64,000 nt of DNA from Salipaludibacillus sp. LMS25 (GCF_024362805.1 NZ_CP093299.1:3256001-3320000); one strand, 5' to 3'. Counted from the first letter of the stretch, positions 45,592-54,265 are shown. Made by a program: numbers and translations. The notes: generated by a model from the sequence alone, not told the origin.

Positions 45592-45712
45592 TTATTACAG
45601 ATAACCGTCCGAAAAACTCTCGCCTGAAAATAGAGAAGAGAGATAAATCTATATAGGCGCTGATTCACGCAACTACTAATCAGTGAGAAAACTGATTGAA
45701 AGGACGTTTTAT
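45592..45712 (+). repeat. family-2 interspersed repeat, copy D
   Basis: TTATTACAGATAACCGTCCG, GAAAATAGAGAAGAGAG and a shortened 3' hairpin (CTAATCAGTGAGAAAACTGATTG) ending GGACGTTTTAT. The last TTTAT is also the first TTTAT of the next family-1 copy. Confidence 0.82.
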
Positions 45713-45865
45713 CCCACTCTTAAGGGGCAGTAAAACCCCCACCTCAAAACTTAAGAAGGTCAAAAAGTTTAGGTGGGGGATAAACTGCCCTAAAGGTCCG
45801 ATAAGTTAAACGAATAATCAGTGGGGGATGAAAGAAAACTCCCACTGATTGAAGCTTAGCTTTAT
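45708..45865 (+). repeat. family-1 interspersed repeat (full length), nested at a TTTAT
   Basis: Complete copy whose left TTTAT is shared with the right end of family-2 copy D. That is what insertion into TTTAT with no net loss would produce. Confidence 0.9.
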
Positions 45866-45894
45866 GAAGAAAAGACAATAGACATTATGGTAAG

Positions 45895-45960
45895 CAAAGT
45901 CGTTTCAGCAAGCTGATACATCGAGAAATCAGGTGGCGTGCCACTTTCCCACCTACGCTT
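45895..45960 (-). repeat. family-3 repeat
   Basis: Minus strand: CCACCTGATTTCTCGATG, TATCAGCTTGCTGAAACGAC. Preceded by a GGCACGCCACC imperfect stem. From here to 46154 no other gene is seen. Confidence 0.6.
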
Positions 45961-46154
45961 ACTTTAAAACATTTAAGGATTAAATACATGAACACCATCA
46001 GGATAAAACGCTATGGTACTATGTTTAGCTCTATCATATTGAAAGAAAAATCATCTTTAAAAGAAAAAAGGATAAAACTTGATGATAAGTAAGTAACAAT
46101 TTTACAGGTGACTGTACCAACAAAGTTGTCGCTAGTGAAGGGAGCTAACGCAAA

Positions 46155-47072
46155 ATGGTAGAACACTATCGGGTATGTGTGGCAGTGGCGACACTTTGGA
46201 CGTCACCATCTACACCACGTGAGTGTGACCGAAAAGCACTCACGTCTCCAACTGAAATTCGCGACTGGTTAAAAGGCTTGTCGCAAACAGAAAGACGACA
46301 ATTGAGTGATGATAATATCATTCAAACCCAAGTGCTCTATGGAGAAAAGGTGACATTATTGGAAAAACAGGGCGATTGGTTTAAGGTGGCTGCCACTGAG
46401 CAGCCAACGTCAAAACACGAGATTGGTTATCCAGGATGGCTACCGGCAATTCAAGTGATAGCAGAATCACAGCTAAAAGCCGATCATACTGACAGAAAGA
46501 TGGCAGTCATTAAGCAGCCAACAGCTTTCATTTACACAAATGATGGACACAAGATGCTTGAAGTGAGTTATCAGACGACATTTCCGTTAATAAACGCTTT
46601 CGATAAAGATGAGCTACGTGTTTTGACGCCACATGGGTTGCGCCTCATTAATAAACATGATGCAACGATTTATCCGAACTTTGCCCACATTCCGCGACCA
46701 AAAGGCATGGACTTAGTTAAAAGTGGTGAGATGTTTCTTGGATTACCTTATTTGTGGGGCGGGATAAGTGGATTTGGCTTTGATTGTTCTGGCTTTACTT
46801 ATACACTACATAAAGCGTGGGGCATTGTCATCCCCCGGGATGCCTCAGACCAAGCAAGTCAAGGTGTATCAATAGTGCAAACTGACTGTCAACCAGGAGA
46901 CCTTGTTTTCTTTGCGAAAGATAAAGGAAGAGGTCCCGTATATCATGTTGGCTTGTACCACGGGAAAGGTTGTATGCTCCATGCCCCTAGTTCAGGAAAA
47001 GGAATTGAGATTGTAGTGATTGATGAGACTGTACATCGTGATAACATTTGCGGTGTTAAACGATGTTATTAG
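46155..47072 (+). CDS. NlpC/P60 family gamma-D-glutamyl-L-diamino acid endopeptidase (YkfC-like)
   Basis: A 305-residue protein with two N-terminal bacterial SH3-like regions (YRVCVAVATLWTSPSTPRE; KVTLLEKQGDWFKV) and a C-terminal NlpC/P60 domain. Cys211 in GFGFDCSGFTYTL, His in GPVYHVGLYHGKG and a later His in CMLHAP form the triad. No signal peptide is visible, as in B. subtilis YkfC, which cleaves free murein peptides in the cytoplasm. With the LD-carboxypeptidase and C26 hydrolase upstream it makes a peptide recycling set, though repeats separate the three. Confidence 0.87.
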   Translation: MVEHYRVCVAVATLWTSPSTPRECDRKALTSPTEIRDWLKGLSQTERRQLSDDNIIQTQVLYGEKVTLLEKQGDWFKVAATEQPTSKHEIGYPGWLPAIQVIAESQLKADHTDRKMAVIKQPTAFIYTNDGHKMLEVSYQTTFPLINAFDKDELRVLTPHGLRLINKHDATIYPNFAHIPRPKGMDLVKSGEMFLGLPYLWGGISGFGFDCSGFTYTLHKAWGIVIPRDASDQASQGVSIVQTDCQPGDLVFFAKDKGRGPVYHVGLYHGKGCMLHAPSSGKGIEIVVIDETVHRDNICGVKRCY

Positions 47073-47088
47073 AAGCTTAATGGATCAA

Positions 47089-47122
47089 ACAAAACCTTCG
47101 GTGTTAGCGCCAAAGGTTTTGT
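47089..47122. terminator. bidirectional terminator-like stem
   Basis: CAAAACCTTCGG and CCAAAGGTTTTG pair around TGTTAGCG, with one mismatch. It lies between the convergent YkfC-like and yfkAB-like genes; the U-run is only moderate. Confidence 0.65.
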
Positions 47123-47135
47123 AGATTCTCATTTT

Positions 47136-48272
47136 TCAAGAATTTGAAAGGCGTGATAAGGACATTTTAGCCTTTTGTTTGTGAAAGTCCACGTGAGAAT
47201 AGTAAGCATTTTTGACTAATAAATTTGGCCCGAGACATTCAACGGCTGGACAGTGACAGCTAAGACTTTTCGCTGTGGCGGTTCCCTGCCATTTTTCAAA
47301 AGCCTCTAGCAATGATTGATCATGAATACTTCCGAGAGACCCTTCTGAAGCAAAGTCAGTAACATGGATACTACCATCAAAAATACTGACATTTAGGCGA
47401 GAGCGACCATCTGGGTCATTTCTGACAGTGACATTGTCCGTGTTGTAAAGACGACTTAATAAAGCGAGATCGTCGTTATTGTTACTACACGCATAAAAGG
47501 GGAGAGTCCCAAACAGCATCCACATTTTCTTGTTACGATGGTCGAGTAAACGATGTATTCCTTGGCGAATGTCTTCCAGGTTAGCAATCGTTAAATCACT
47601 GGCAAAATTACTAGGGTACATAGGATGAACTTCATGTCGACTACACCCCATAGCCACGATTTGATCATGAATCTTTTCAAGATGAGGTAACGTGCGGCGA
47701 TTTAACATCGTTTCTGCAGAGATGAAGACGCCTTGCTTTGATAGTGCTTGGCTGTTCTCTACCATACGTTCGAAATAAGCTTCACGCTGCTTCCGAGTCG
47801 GTTTTCGTTCCATTACTGCGAACCCAATATCAACGAAATCATCAACACTTCCATAGTTGTGAGAGATATGAAGAACATCTAAATAAGGTGTAATAAAGGC
47901 GTATCTGTCTAGCGGCATTGTTAAATTCGAATTAATTTGTGTGCGGGCTCCTCTATCATGGGCGTATTTAAGGAGGGGGGCGACATACTCTTTAACAGAT
48001 GTCATTGACATCATCGGTTCTCCACCTGTAATGCTGAACGCACGAAGATGTGGTATTTCATCTAATTTGTCAATGAATAGCTGTAAAGGGAGTGATTCAG
48101 GGTCTTTCGTTAGCAATGAATAACCGACAGCACAATGCTCGCATCTCATATTACATAGGTTAGTTGTTGTAAACTCCACATTTGTAAGCTGAGGCTTTCC
48201 ATATTCTTTGATGTCAACGTAAGCTTCCCACGGATCGTTAGTAGGGCTTAACGCCTGTTGCTCTATTTGCAC
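47136..48272 (-). CDS. yfkAB: radical SAM / CxCxxxxC protein YfkAB-like
   Basis: A radical SAM enzyme of 378 residues. TTNLCNMRCEHCAVGY holds the Cx3Cx2C [4Fe-4S] site near residue 40, and the C-terminal LSCHCPAVECLG is the CxCxxxxC motif that names the YfkAB family. ITGGEPMMSM is the GGE motif. The reaction is unknown. It converges with the YkfC-like gene and diverges from the small SE1561-type gene. Confidence 0.9.
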   Translation of the reverse strand: MQIEQQALSPTNDPWEAYVDIKEYGKPQLTNVEFTTTNLCNMRCEHCAVGYSLLTKDPESLPLQLFIDKLDEIPHLRAFSITGGEPMMSMTSVKEYVAPLLKYAHDRGARTQINSNLTMPLDRYAFITPYLDVLHISHNYGSVDDFVDIGFAVMERKPTRKQREAYFERMVENSQALSKQGVFISAETMLNRRTLPHLEKIHDQIVAMGCSRHEVHPMYPSNFASDLTIANLEDIRQGIHRLLDHRNKKMWMLFGTLPFYACSNNNDDLALLSRLYNTDNVTVRNDPDGRSRLNVSIFDGSIHVTDFASEGSLGSIHDQSLLEAFEKWQGTATAKSLSCHCPAVECLGPNLLVKNAYYSHVDFHKQKAKMSLSRLSNS

Positions 48273-48496
48273 GCTCTATCACTCCTTTTAAAAAAACGGC
48301 TATCTTTACTAATTGGATAGATAGTTAAGTAGAATTGGGGATGATTTAAGTCATTATCGATATCTTATGTTACATGATAAACTCGTGAAAAGAAATGGAA
48401 AAACGACAAAAAAGACAATTAAAGGTTTGAACATGCTGGTGTTTTTGTTACAATATGATCTGGAGAACGATTGGATAGTATGGAAGGAGCACAATA

Positions 48497-48682
48497 ATGC
48501 CGGAGTTAGAACAAGGAAAACAATTGAAACTTGAAGTGCTACATGAGAGAATGGAAAATTTAGTTCAGTTACTGGACTCACTAGACCCTGAAAAAACTGG
48601 GATAGATGATATTGACCGCCTAATCGCCATGCTTGATGACCTCGAGAATCAATGCAAACAATACCGTCAACAAGCAGATTAA
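48497..48682 (+). CDS. small SE1561-type protein
   Basis: A 61-residue acidic helical protein (LEVLHERMENLVQLLDSLDP, GIDDIDRLIAMLDDLENQ). It fits the SE1561 family of small Firmicutes proteins, function unknown. GGAAGGAG lies 10 bases upstream and a clear terminator follows. It is divergent from yfkAB. Confidence 0.75.
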   Translation: MPELEQGKQLKLEVLHERMENLVQLLDSLDPEKTGIDDIDRLIAMLDDLENQCKQYRQQAD

Positions 48683-48684
48683 AG

Positions 48685-48711
48685 AGCTCCTAGTTTGGGA
48701 GCTTTTTATTT
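48685..48711 (+). terminator. Rho-independent terminator
   Basis: AGCTCC and GGAGCT pair around TAGTTTG and are followed by TTTTATTTT. It lies three bases after the stop codon of the small gene. Confidence 0.85.
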
Positions 48712-48819
48712 TCATGTCTTAGCTGGCTAGAAAGTAGAGAAAGTAACAAAGGAAACGTGATAAAAGAGCTGTGAGACGTCTAATTCCATATAGTAACTCC
48801 AAAGGTTAGGAATTTAGTC

Positions 48820-48960
48820 TTAGCCAATTATTTTATTCGGACAACGGACGGTAAACAGCTCTACTGGCATGACGATGGAGCGGTGATCAAGGCTATCATG
48901 CCGTCATCTTAAAAATCTCTCTTTTGAACGGCTACTTATATGTGGGTTAAATGTATAAGC
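48820..48960 (+). pseudogene. remnant related to the 367-residue membrane protein
   Basis: One frame reads TDGKQLYWHDDGAVIKAIMP before a stop; in the proteins at 1076 and 2931 the same region reads GSHLYWEHDGAMQFAELR. A little further on, ISLLNGYLYVG resembles another strand of such proteins. There is no start and several stops. The relation is suggestive, not proven. Confidence 0.35.
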
Positions 48961-48965
48961 CATCG

Positions 48966-49116
48966 TTTATCCCACTCTTAAGGAGCAGTAAAACCCCCAC
49001 CTCAAAACTTAAGAAGGTCGACAAGTTTAGGTGGGGGATAAACGGCCCCTAAAGGTCCCATAAGTTAAACGAACAATCAGTGGGGGATGAAGGACCTGAT
49101 TGAAGCTTAGCTTTAT
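48966..49116 (+). repeat. family-1 interspersed repeat
   Basis: Near full length; hairpin 2 has lost part of its 3' arm (GATGAAGGACCTGATTGAAG). The ends TTTATCCC and GCTTTAT are kept. It lies 100 bases before the phosphatase gene. Confidence 0.88.
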
Positions 49117-49217
49117 GATTACCATAACAGGCTAACTAAACGATCAAACCGATAGAAACCCAGCTTCTAGAAAGTAGTATAAAATAAAAACGATGTAATG
49201 TATATGGAGGAACAGGC

Positions 49218-49862
49218 ATGACAACAATTTATTTCATCAGACATGGTCAGTCAGAAGCGAATTCCAAAGGGATTATTCAAGGGCACGCGGAATTCCCATT
49301 ATCCGAATTAGGTGTGCGCCAAGCTGAACTTGCTGGCGAATGGCTCGCAAATGTAAAATTTGATGCTATTTATTCCAGTGATCTAGGTAGAGCCATGACA
49401 ACAGCTGAGCAGATTGCCGCACATCATAACTTGACCGTCCAATCTAGGACAAGATTGCGGGAAGTGGGTCTTGGCCCCCTAGAAGGGAAAACCCGTGAAG
49501 AAATGGCGATAGATTATCCTCAGTTGAAAGCAGAAACGTTACTGACCTCAGGGATTCAGGGGACTGAACCAGTGGAAAACCTAACAGAACGCTGCGCTCA
49601 CCTAATTGAACGAATGATTGATACTCACCCAGAAGGCACTGTTGCTGCAGTAAGTCATGGCGGCTTAATCGGCATTCTTCTTACGTATATGATAGCTGGT
49701 GAAAATTGGTATAAGATGAACCGCCCATTTATAATAGGCAATACAGGGATCACCAAAGTGTCGATCTCCCAAACAGGCAAATCAGAAATTCATTATACGA
49801 ACCGAACGGAGCATTTAGATATAGAAGGGAATTTGCTCCACAGCTCCACGATTGCTTATTGA
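49218..49862 (+). CDS. histidine phosphatase family protein (phosphoglycerate-mutase-like)
   Basis: A 214-residue phosphatase with the N-terminal FIRHGQSEANSKG (catalytic His), YSSDLGRAMTTAEQI, LREVGLGPLEGK (acid) and AVSHGGLIGILL (second His). Members act on sugar phosphates, nucleotides or cofactors; the exact substrate is unknown. ATGGAGGAAC precedes the ATG. A terminator follows. Confidence 0.9.
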   Translation: MTTIYFIRHGQSEANSKGIIQGHAEFPLSELGVRQAELAGEWLANVKFDAIYSSDLGRAMTTAEQIAAHHNLTVQSRTRLREVGLGPLEGKTREEMAIDYPQLKAETLLTSGIQGTEPVENLTERCAHLIERMIDTHPEGTVAAVSHGGLIGILLTYMIAGENWYKMNRPFIIGNTGITKVSISQTGKSEIHYTNRTEHLDIEGNLLHSSTIAY

Positions 49863-49863
49863 A

Positions 49864-49890
49864 AGCTCGCCTATTGGCGGGTCTTTTTTA
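49864..49890 (+). terminator. Rho-independent terminator
   Basis: GCTCGCC and GGCGGGTC pair around TATT and are followed by TTTTTTA, two bases after the phosphatase stop codon. Confidence 0.85.
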
Positions 49891-49915
49891 CTTATAAGCA
49901 TAACGGACGAATAAG

Positions 49916-50105
49916 TCAGCAATAACGCTTTAATTTTCAGCAATGCGCCTGCGAAAGTCAGCAACCCCCCTAAAGTTCAGTAACGGCGGCTGGATTTTCA
50001 GCAATAACGCTTTAATTTTCAGCAATGCGCCCGCATAAGTCAGCAACTCCCCCTTAATTTTCAGCATAAACCTCATCAATTTCCGCATCTCCCACTATAT
50101 TCAGC
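49916..50105 (+). repeat. 21-bp-period TCAGCAA tandem array
   Basis: Ten units begin with TCAGCAA or a close variant (TCAGTAA, TCAGCAT, TCCGCAT, TCAGCGT). Their spacings are 21, 21, 19, 21, 21, 21, 21, 21 and 19 bases. Units 1-3 and 5-7 form a higher-order repeat (TAACGCTTTAATTT; TGCGCCTGCGAAAG / TGCGCCCGCATAAG; CCCCC). No open frame covers it. It lies between a terminator and the pdaA leader. Confidence 0.85.
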
Positions 50106-50205
50106 GTTAAGCTCACTTTATAACGAAGTGGGATGAATGAATACCATCATTCATTTTTTCACATAATGAATGATAATTGCACTAATACGAAAGCGGGGAT
50201 TACAT

Positions 50206-51000
50206 ATGAAGCGGGTAATGATGATATGTGCGGTAGTCGTGATGATGACGATAATGGTAACAGAGATGAGCGCTCAGGCGGCGTTAAGTAATGAGGAATA
50301 TAAGTGGAATTTTAAGCCGGCGAAAAATCATGAGCCGCCTACTACTGAACCACATTATCAGGAGCTCATCGATAAATATGGGGGCTTGTATATTGGTGAT
50401 ACGTCAAAGAAAGAACTCTATTTAACGTTTGATAATGGCTATGAGAATGGCTATACGGCAGACATTTTGGACACATTGAAGGATAAAGATGTACCGGCGG
50501 CGTTTTTTGTAACGGGGCATTATTTGTCAGAGGAAAAAGAATTAATTAATCGGATGGTGAATGAAGGGCATATTGTCGGTAATCACTCATTTCACCATCC
50601 AAGCCTCCCTAAAGTATCCGATGATCGGCTCATAAGGGAAATCCGGACGCTCGAAGATGTGTATAAAGAAGTCACTGGCCGTACAGATATGATGTATTTA
50701 CGACCACCACAAGGGACGTTTAGTGAACGAACACTGGCAAAAACAGCGGAAATGGGCTATACGAACGTGTTTTGGTCGTTCGCTTATAAAGATTGGGAGA
50801 TCGACAGTCAAAAGGGTAGCGATTATGCCTATGATAAAATTATGGCGAGGGTGCATCCAGGAGCTGTCATGTTGCTGCATGCAGTCTCCAGTGATAATGC
50901 TGAGGCCCTTCCGAGAGTGATTGATGACTTGAAGAAGGAAGGGTATACATTTAGAAGCCTTGATGAGTGGCGAATTAAAGAGGAAATGTTCTTTCATTAA
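50206..51000 (+). CDS. pdaA: delta-lactam-biosynthetic polysaccharide deacetylase PdaA
   Basis: It deacetylates N-acetylmuramic acid residues on the way to muramic-delta-lactam in spore cortex, outside the membrane. A signal peptide (MMICAVVVMMTIMVTEMSAQ) precedes the NodB domain: LTFDNGYENGYTADIL (Asp motif), GNHSFHHPSLP (HxxxH metal ligands), LRPPQGTFSE, and MLLHAVSSDNA. The TFDNGYENG form is specific for PdaA. Start ATG 50206 follows a modest GCGGGGA site. It implies a spore former. Confidence 0.93.
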   Translation: MKRVMMICAVVVMMTIMVTEMSAQAALSNEEYKWNFKPAKNHEPPTTEPHYQELIDKYGGLYIGDTSKKELYLTFDNGYENGYTADILDTLKDKDVPAAFFVTGHYLSEEKELINRMVNEGHIVGNHSFHHPSLPKVSDDRLIREIRTLEDVYKEVTGRTDMMYLRPPQGTFSERTLAKTAEMGYTNVFWSFAYKDWEIDSQKGSDYAYDKIMARVHPGAVMLLHAVSSDNAEALPRVIDDLKKEGYTFRSLDEWRIKEEMFFH

Positions 51001-51005
51001 ACGAT

Positions 51006-51037
51006 AAAGGAATCAGCTCTTGTGCTGATTCCTTTTG
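51006..51037. terminator. bidirectional terminator
   Basis: AAAGGAATCAGC and GCTGATTCCTTTT pair around TCTTGT, between the convergent pdaA and GAF-domain genes. Confidence 0.9.
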
Positions 51038-51042
51038 CATGA

Positions 51043-51408
51043 TTAATTAGCAAAACTCATTTCTCCGAGAGCATGTGCAATTGTTTCAAGTGTCGATACA
51101 TCTGTTACATCGAAAGCGATTGCTTCACGGCTTCTAACGACCATGATGCCGACAGCTTCATTTGAACTATTTTTCAATGGGAATTTCAATTCACCGTTCG
51201 CTTCCCACGCTAAGTCTTCTTCTATATCTGAAGCCGCAGCAAGCGTCATTTTTCCCTCTCTTTCAAAAAAATAAATACCGACCCAATCAATATATGGGAC
51301 GTTCTCCTCTAAAGAGGTGGCAGTTGTTTGTAACAGTTCAGGTAACTCTTTTCGTTTGTATACGTCTGACATAATTTTTAATGACGCAATATCAGTTGCA
51401 ATGGACAT
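51043..51408 (-). CDS. GAF domain protein
   Basis: A 121-residue single-domain GAF protein: NVPYIDWVGIYFFEREGKMT, AWEANGELKFPLKNSSNEAV and IAHALGEM. Short stand-alone GAF proteins include free methionine-R-sulfoxide reductases, but the CxxxC-type redox cysteines of those are not present here, so ligand sensing is more likely. It diverges from the glycosylase gene. Confidence 0.8.
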   Translation of the reverse strand: MSIATDIASLKIMSDVYKRKELPELLQTTATSLEENVPYIDWVGIYFFEREGKMTLAAASDIEEDLAWEANGELKFPLKNSSNEAVGIMVVRSREAIAFDVTDVSTLETIAHALGEMSFAN

Positions 51409-51534
51409 ATGATCTCTCCTATCTAAATAACGTGTGCACGATTATTTTATCAGACAGACAAGAGGAATGGGTATGCCAAGTTAAGGTAATCAATGAAATA
51501 TGGTATGCTTGTAGTGATGGAAGGCGGTGTAACA

Positions 51535-52407
51535 ATGGAATGGACACATACGATTACAGGACCATACAATTTTAACCAAGCATTAAAACGGCTGAAAATT
51601 GATCCACTTTTAACATTAAATGTAGTAGAGGAAACGTTAACGCTGCCGATTTGGGTTGAAGACAATCCAGTAACCGTGACAGTGAAGCAATTAGGCACAT
51701 TCGAAGAGCCGATGTTTCATATACAAGTGACAGATTATGAAAAGGTAACGAAACAGGCGATAACAGAAAAATTGACACATCTGTTTCATTGGGACACACC
51801 ACTCGCTGCAATTGCTGACTTTTTTGAGAAAACGGAATTAGCACCCCTTTTTCAACAGTATCGCGGAACCCCTTTTGTCTGTGATTCTCAGCTTTACGGG
51901 AGCTTAATGAAGACGATTATTCATCAACAGCTCAATATGGCGTTTGCTTATACGTTAACGGAACGGTTTGTGAAAACATTTGGCTTTCAACATGAAGGGG
52001 CATGGTTTTACCCTTCCCCGGAGAAAGTGGCGAACCTTGAGTCAGCACAGCTTCGGGAGCTTCAGTTTAGCCAGCGAAAAGCTGAATACGTGATTGATAC
52101 GTCACGAATGATAGCAGAGGGTGATTTGAACTTAGACGAGCTTGGACAATTACCTAATGAAGAAGTGATCGAGACACTAGTGAAAATCAGAGGGATTGGT
52201 CCGTGGACAGCAGAGAACTTTCTCATGTTCGGTCTAGGCAGGATGGACCTCTTTCCCATTCAAGATATTGGGATACAAAACGCCATGAAAAAGTTTTATA
52301 ATTGGGAAGCAAAGCCGCTTCATGCGGTCATGCTAGAAAAATCAGAGGCATGGAAGCCATATCGAACGTATGCCTCTCTCTATTTGTGGGAGAGCATCGA
52401 AACATAG
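51535..52407 (+). CDS. DNA-3-methyladenine glycosylase II (AlkA / YfjP-like)
   Basis: It excises alkylated bases. The N-terminal AlkA domain is followed by a helix-hairpin-helix GPD core: LVKIRGIGPWTAENFLMFGL and RMDLFPIQDIGIQ, where the Asp is catalytic. At 290 residues it is the usual size. I start at ATG 51535, preceded by AAGGCGGTG; an upstream start would add 14 residues and lacks its own ribosome binding site. It sits 16 bases before the rRNA methyltransferase, the same order as yfjP-yfjO in B. subtilis as I recall. Confidence 0.88.
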   Translation: MEWTHTITGPYNFNQALKRLKIDPLLTLNVVEETLTLPIWVEDNPVTVTVKQLGTFEEPMFHIQVTDYEKVTKQAITEKLTHLFHWDTPLAAIADFFEKTELAPLFQQYRGTPFVCDSQLYGSLMKTIIHQQLNMAFAYTLTERFVKTFGFQHEGAWFYPSPEKVANLESAQLRELQFSQRKAEYVIDTSRMIAEGDLNLDELGQLPNEEVIETLVKIRGIGPWTAENFLMFGLGRMDLFPIQDIGIQNAMKKFYNWEAKPLHAVMLEKSEAWKPYRTYASLYLWESIET

Positions 52408-52423
52408 TATTTGAGGTGTAAAT

Positions 52424-53833
52424 GTGAAACGACAACAACAGGCGAGAGCGCCGAAAACAGAGTTGAAAATAAAACAGGGTCAGCGTTTCCCTTTAACCAT
52501 TAAACGGCTAGGAATTGATGGAGAAGGTGTTGGCTTCTTTAAACGACAAGTCGTCTTCGTACCGGGGGCATTACCAGGTGAGGAAGTTGTCTGTGAAGCA
52601 GTGAAAGTGTCACAAAAATTTGCTACTGGGAAAGTGGTGACGTTGCGCCGGAAATCTAAAGATAGGACGACACCACCATGTGCCGTTTATGAGCAATGTG
52701 GCGGCTGCCAACTGCAACATATGACGTATGACGCCCAGCTTCGTGAGAAAAAAGATATTGTGCGGCAAGCATTTGAGCGATATACAAAGATAGATTTAGA
52801 GCAGTTAGATTTTCACGATACAATCGGTATGGACGATCCTTGGCATTATCGCAATAAAAGCCAGATGCAAGTGGGGATGAAAGATGGTCACGTGATCGCT
52901 GGACTTTACAGCTCGAACAGTCATAAGCTGATCGATATTACAGACTGTATCGTCCAACATCCACAAACAAATACGATTACGAAGGTCGTCAAGCAAATCG
53001 CAGATGATTTAAATATACCAATTTACAACGAACGGAAGCGGCGGGGATTTTTACGGACGATCGTTACGCGCGTTGGCTTCAAAACAGGAGAATGGCAGCT
53101 GGCTCTTGTGACAACAACGAAAGAGTTTCCAAGGAAGGAACTGTTTTTAGAGGAATTGCGTCGTCGCTTGCCAGATGTCACGTCTGTTATTCAAAACATT
53201 AACAAAGAAAAAACGTCGCTTATTTTCGGTGATGAAACCATTGTATTATACGGAAAAGAGAAGCTTGAGGAACGGTTAGGTGATTTTACCTTTCATTTAT
53301 CAGCTCGTGCTTTTTTTCAATTAAATCCCGTTCAAACGGAGAAACTCTATGATGCTGCGAAGCAAGCGGCTGAATTAACCGGGCAAGAAAACGTCGTGGA
53401 TGCTTATTGCGGAGTCGGAACGATTGGTCTATGGATAGCAGACAAAGCGAAGGAGCTTCGTGGGATGGATGTCATTGCCGATTCAATTAACGATGCTCGA
53501 AAAAATGCAGCGACACATGGCATTGATCATGCCGTTTATGAAGTAGGTAAAGCAGAAACATGGCTGCCAGAATGGGAAAAGGAAGGCTGGCAAGCAGATG
53601 TGGTCATCGTTGATCCGCCGAGAACAGGGCTTGATGATTCACTCATCGCCACACTGCTCCGGACAAAACCATCCCGCATCGTCTACGTGTCCTGTAATCC
53701 CTCCACCCTTGCCAAAAACGTTAAAGATCTAGTAAAAGGAGGTTACACACTAAAAAGCCTCCAACCCGTGGACATGTTTCCGCAGACGGCACAGGTGGAG
53801 TGCATTTCACAGTTAGTTTTAAAAAATAGTTAA
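52424..53833 (+). CDS. rlmD: 23S rRNA (uracil-C5)-methyltransferase, RlmD/RlmCD family
   Basis: It methylates uridines of 23S rRNA. A TRAM domain ([20 protein letters not shown]) is followed by a [4Fe-4S] site [15 protein letters not shown] with a distal Cys in ITDCIVQHP, then the SAM domain with [14 protein letters not shown] and [13 protein letters not shown]. The catalytic Cys is in [12 protein letters not shown]. At 469 residues it is full length. GTG start after TTTGAGGTG. It ends 2 bases before the stop of a decayed recombinase on the other strand, which marks the edge of the accessory region. Confidence 0.93.
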   Translation: MKRQQQARAPKTELKIKQGQRFPLTIKRLGIDGEGVGFFKRQVVFVPGALPGEEVVCEAVKVSQKFATGKVVTLRRKSKDRTTPPCAVYEQCGGCQLQHMTYDAQLREKKDIVRQAFERYTKIDLEQLDFHDTIGMDDPWHYRNKSQMQVGMKDGHVIAGLYSSNSHKLIDITDCIVQHPQTNTITKVVKQIADDLNIPIYNERKRRGFLRTIVTRVGFKTGEWQLALVTTTKEFPRKELFLEELRRRLPDVTSVIQNINKEKTSLIFGDETIVLYGKEKLEERLGDFTFHLSARAFFQLNPVQTEKLYDAAKQAAELTGQENVVDAYCGVGTIGLWIADKAKELRGMDVIADSINDARKNAATHGIDHAVYEVGKAETWLPEWEKEGWQADVVIVDPPRTGLDDSLIATLLRTKPSRIVYVSCNPSTLAKNVKDLVKGGYTLKSLQPVDMFPQTAQVECISQLVLKNS

Positions 53834-53835
53834 GG

Positions 53836-54265
53836 TTACAATCCCTCAACTGGTGCAAACTTGTAGTATATTTTGATATCCTTATTTTCGGTTACTTCAA
53901 TTTTGTCAATGAACCTTTAGAAGTATTTTGTTTTAATGTATGGAAGTCCAAAAGCTCATTAAATTGTTTCTTGATGGCAGATATTTTGCTAGCTGCTTGA
54001 TTCTCTGCCATCATTTTTTTGATTTTTGCTTTATCAACCTCTAATTGTAGGAGTCGCTTTTCTACGATACTTACAAAGTCGTCATAATCCTACTACCTTC
54101 ATTTTGTCGCCCCTCACTTTTGGTGGCGACTATACCTACTTGCTTATTGTAAGCGGCACATACAATTCTTTCAATTTCTTTTTCTAACTGATGTATGGTT
54201 AAGGACTTAAAGTCGTTTGTACAAACACTCTTTGAATATTCAATGTCATCTCCCCTTTCGCTATA
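53836..54265 (-). pseudogene. decayed serine recombinase
   Basis: Minus-strand frames give a recombinase C-terminus: RFIDKIEVTENKDIKIYYKF then APVEGL and stop; upstream of it DYDDFVSIVEKRLLQLEVDK, IKKMMAENQAASKISAIKKQ and QLEKEIERIVCAAYNKQ. These are the coiled coil and C-terminal strands of large serine recombinases. Several frameshifts separate them, and the catalytic N-terminal domain is gone. It may mark an old integration event beside rlmD. Confidence 0.65.

Noticed and set aside
2264..49116. The repeats as a CRISPR array
   Set aside because: Copies are dispersed by kilobases with no regular spacers and no cas genes nearby.
49916..50105. The TCAGCAA array as a coding repeat
   Set aside because: Unit lengths of 19 and 21 and stop codons in all frames rule out a protein repeat.
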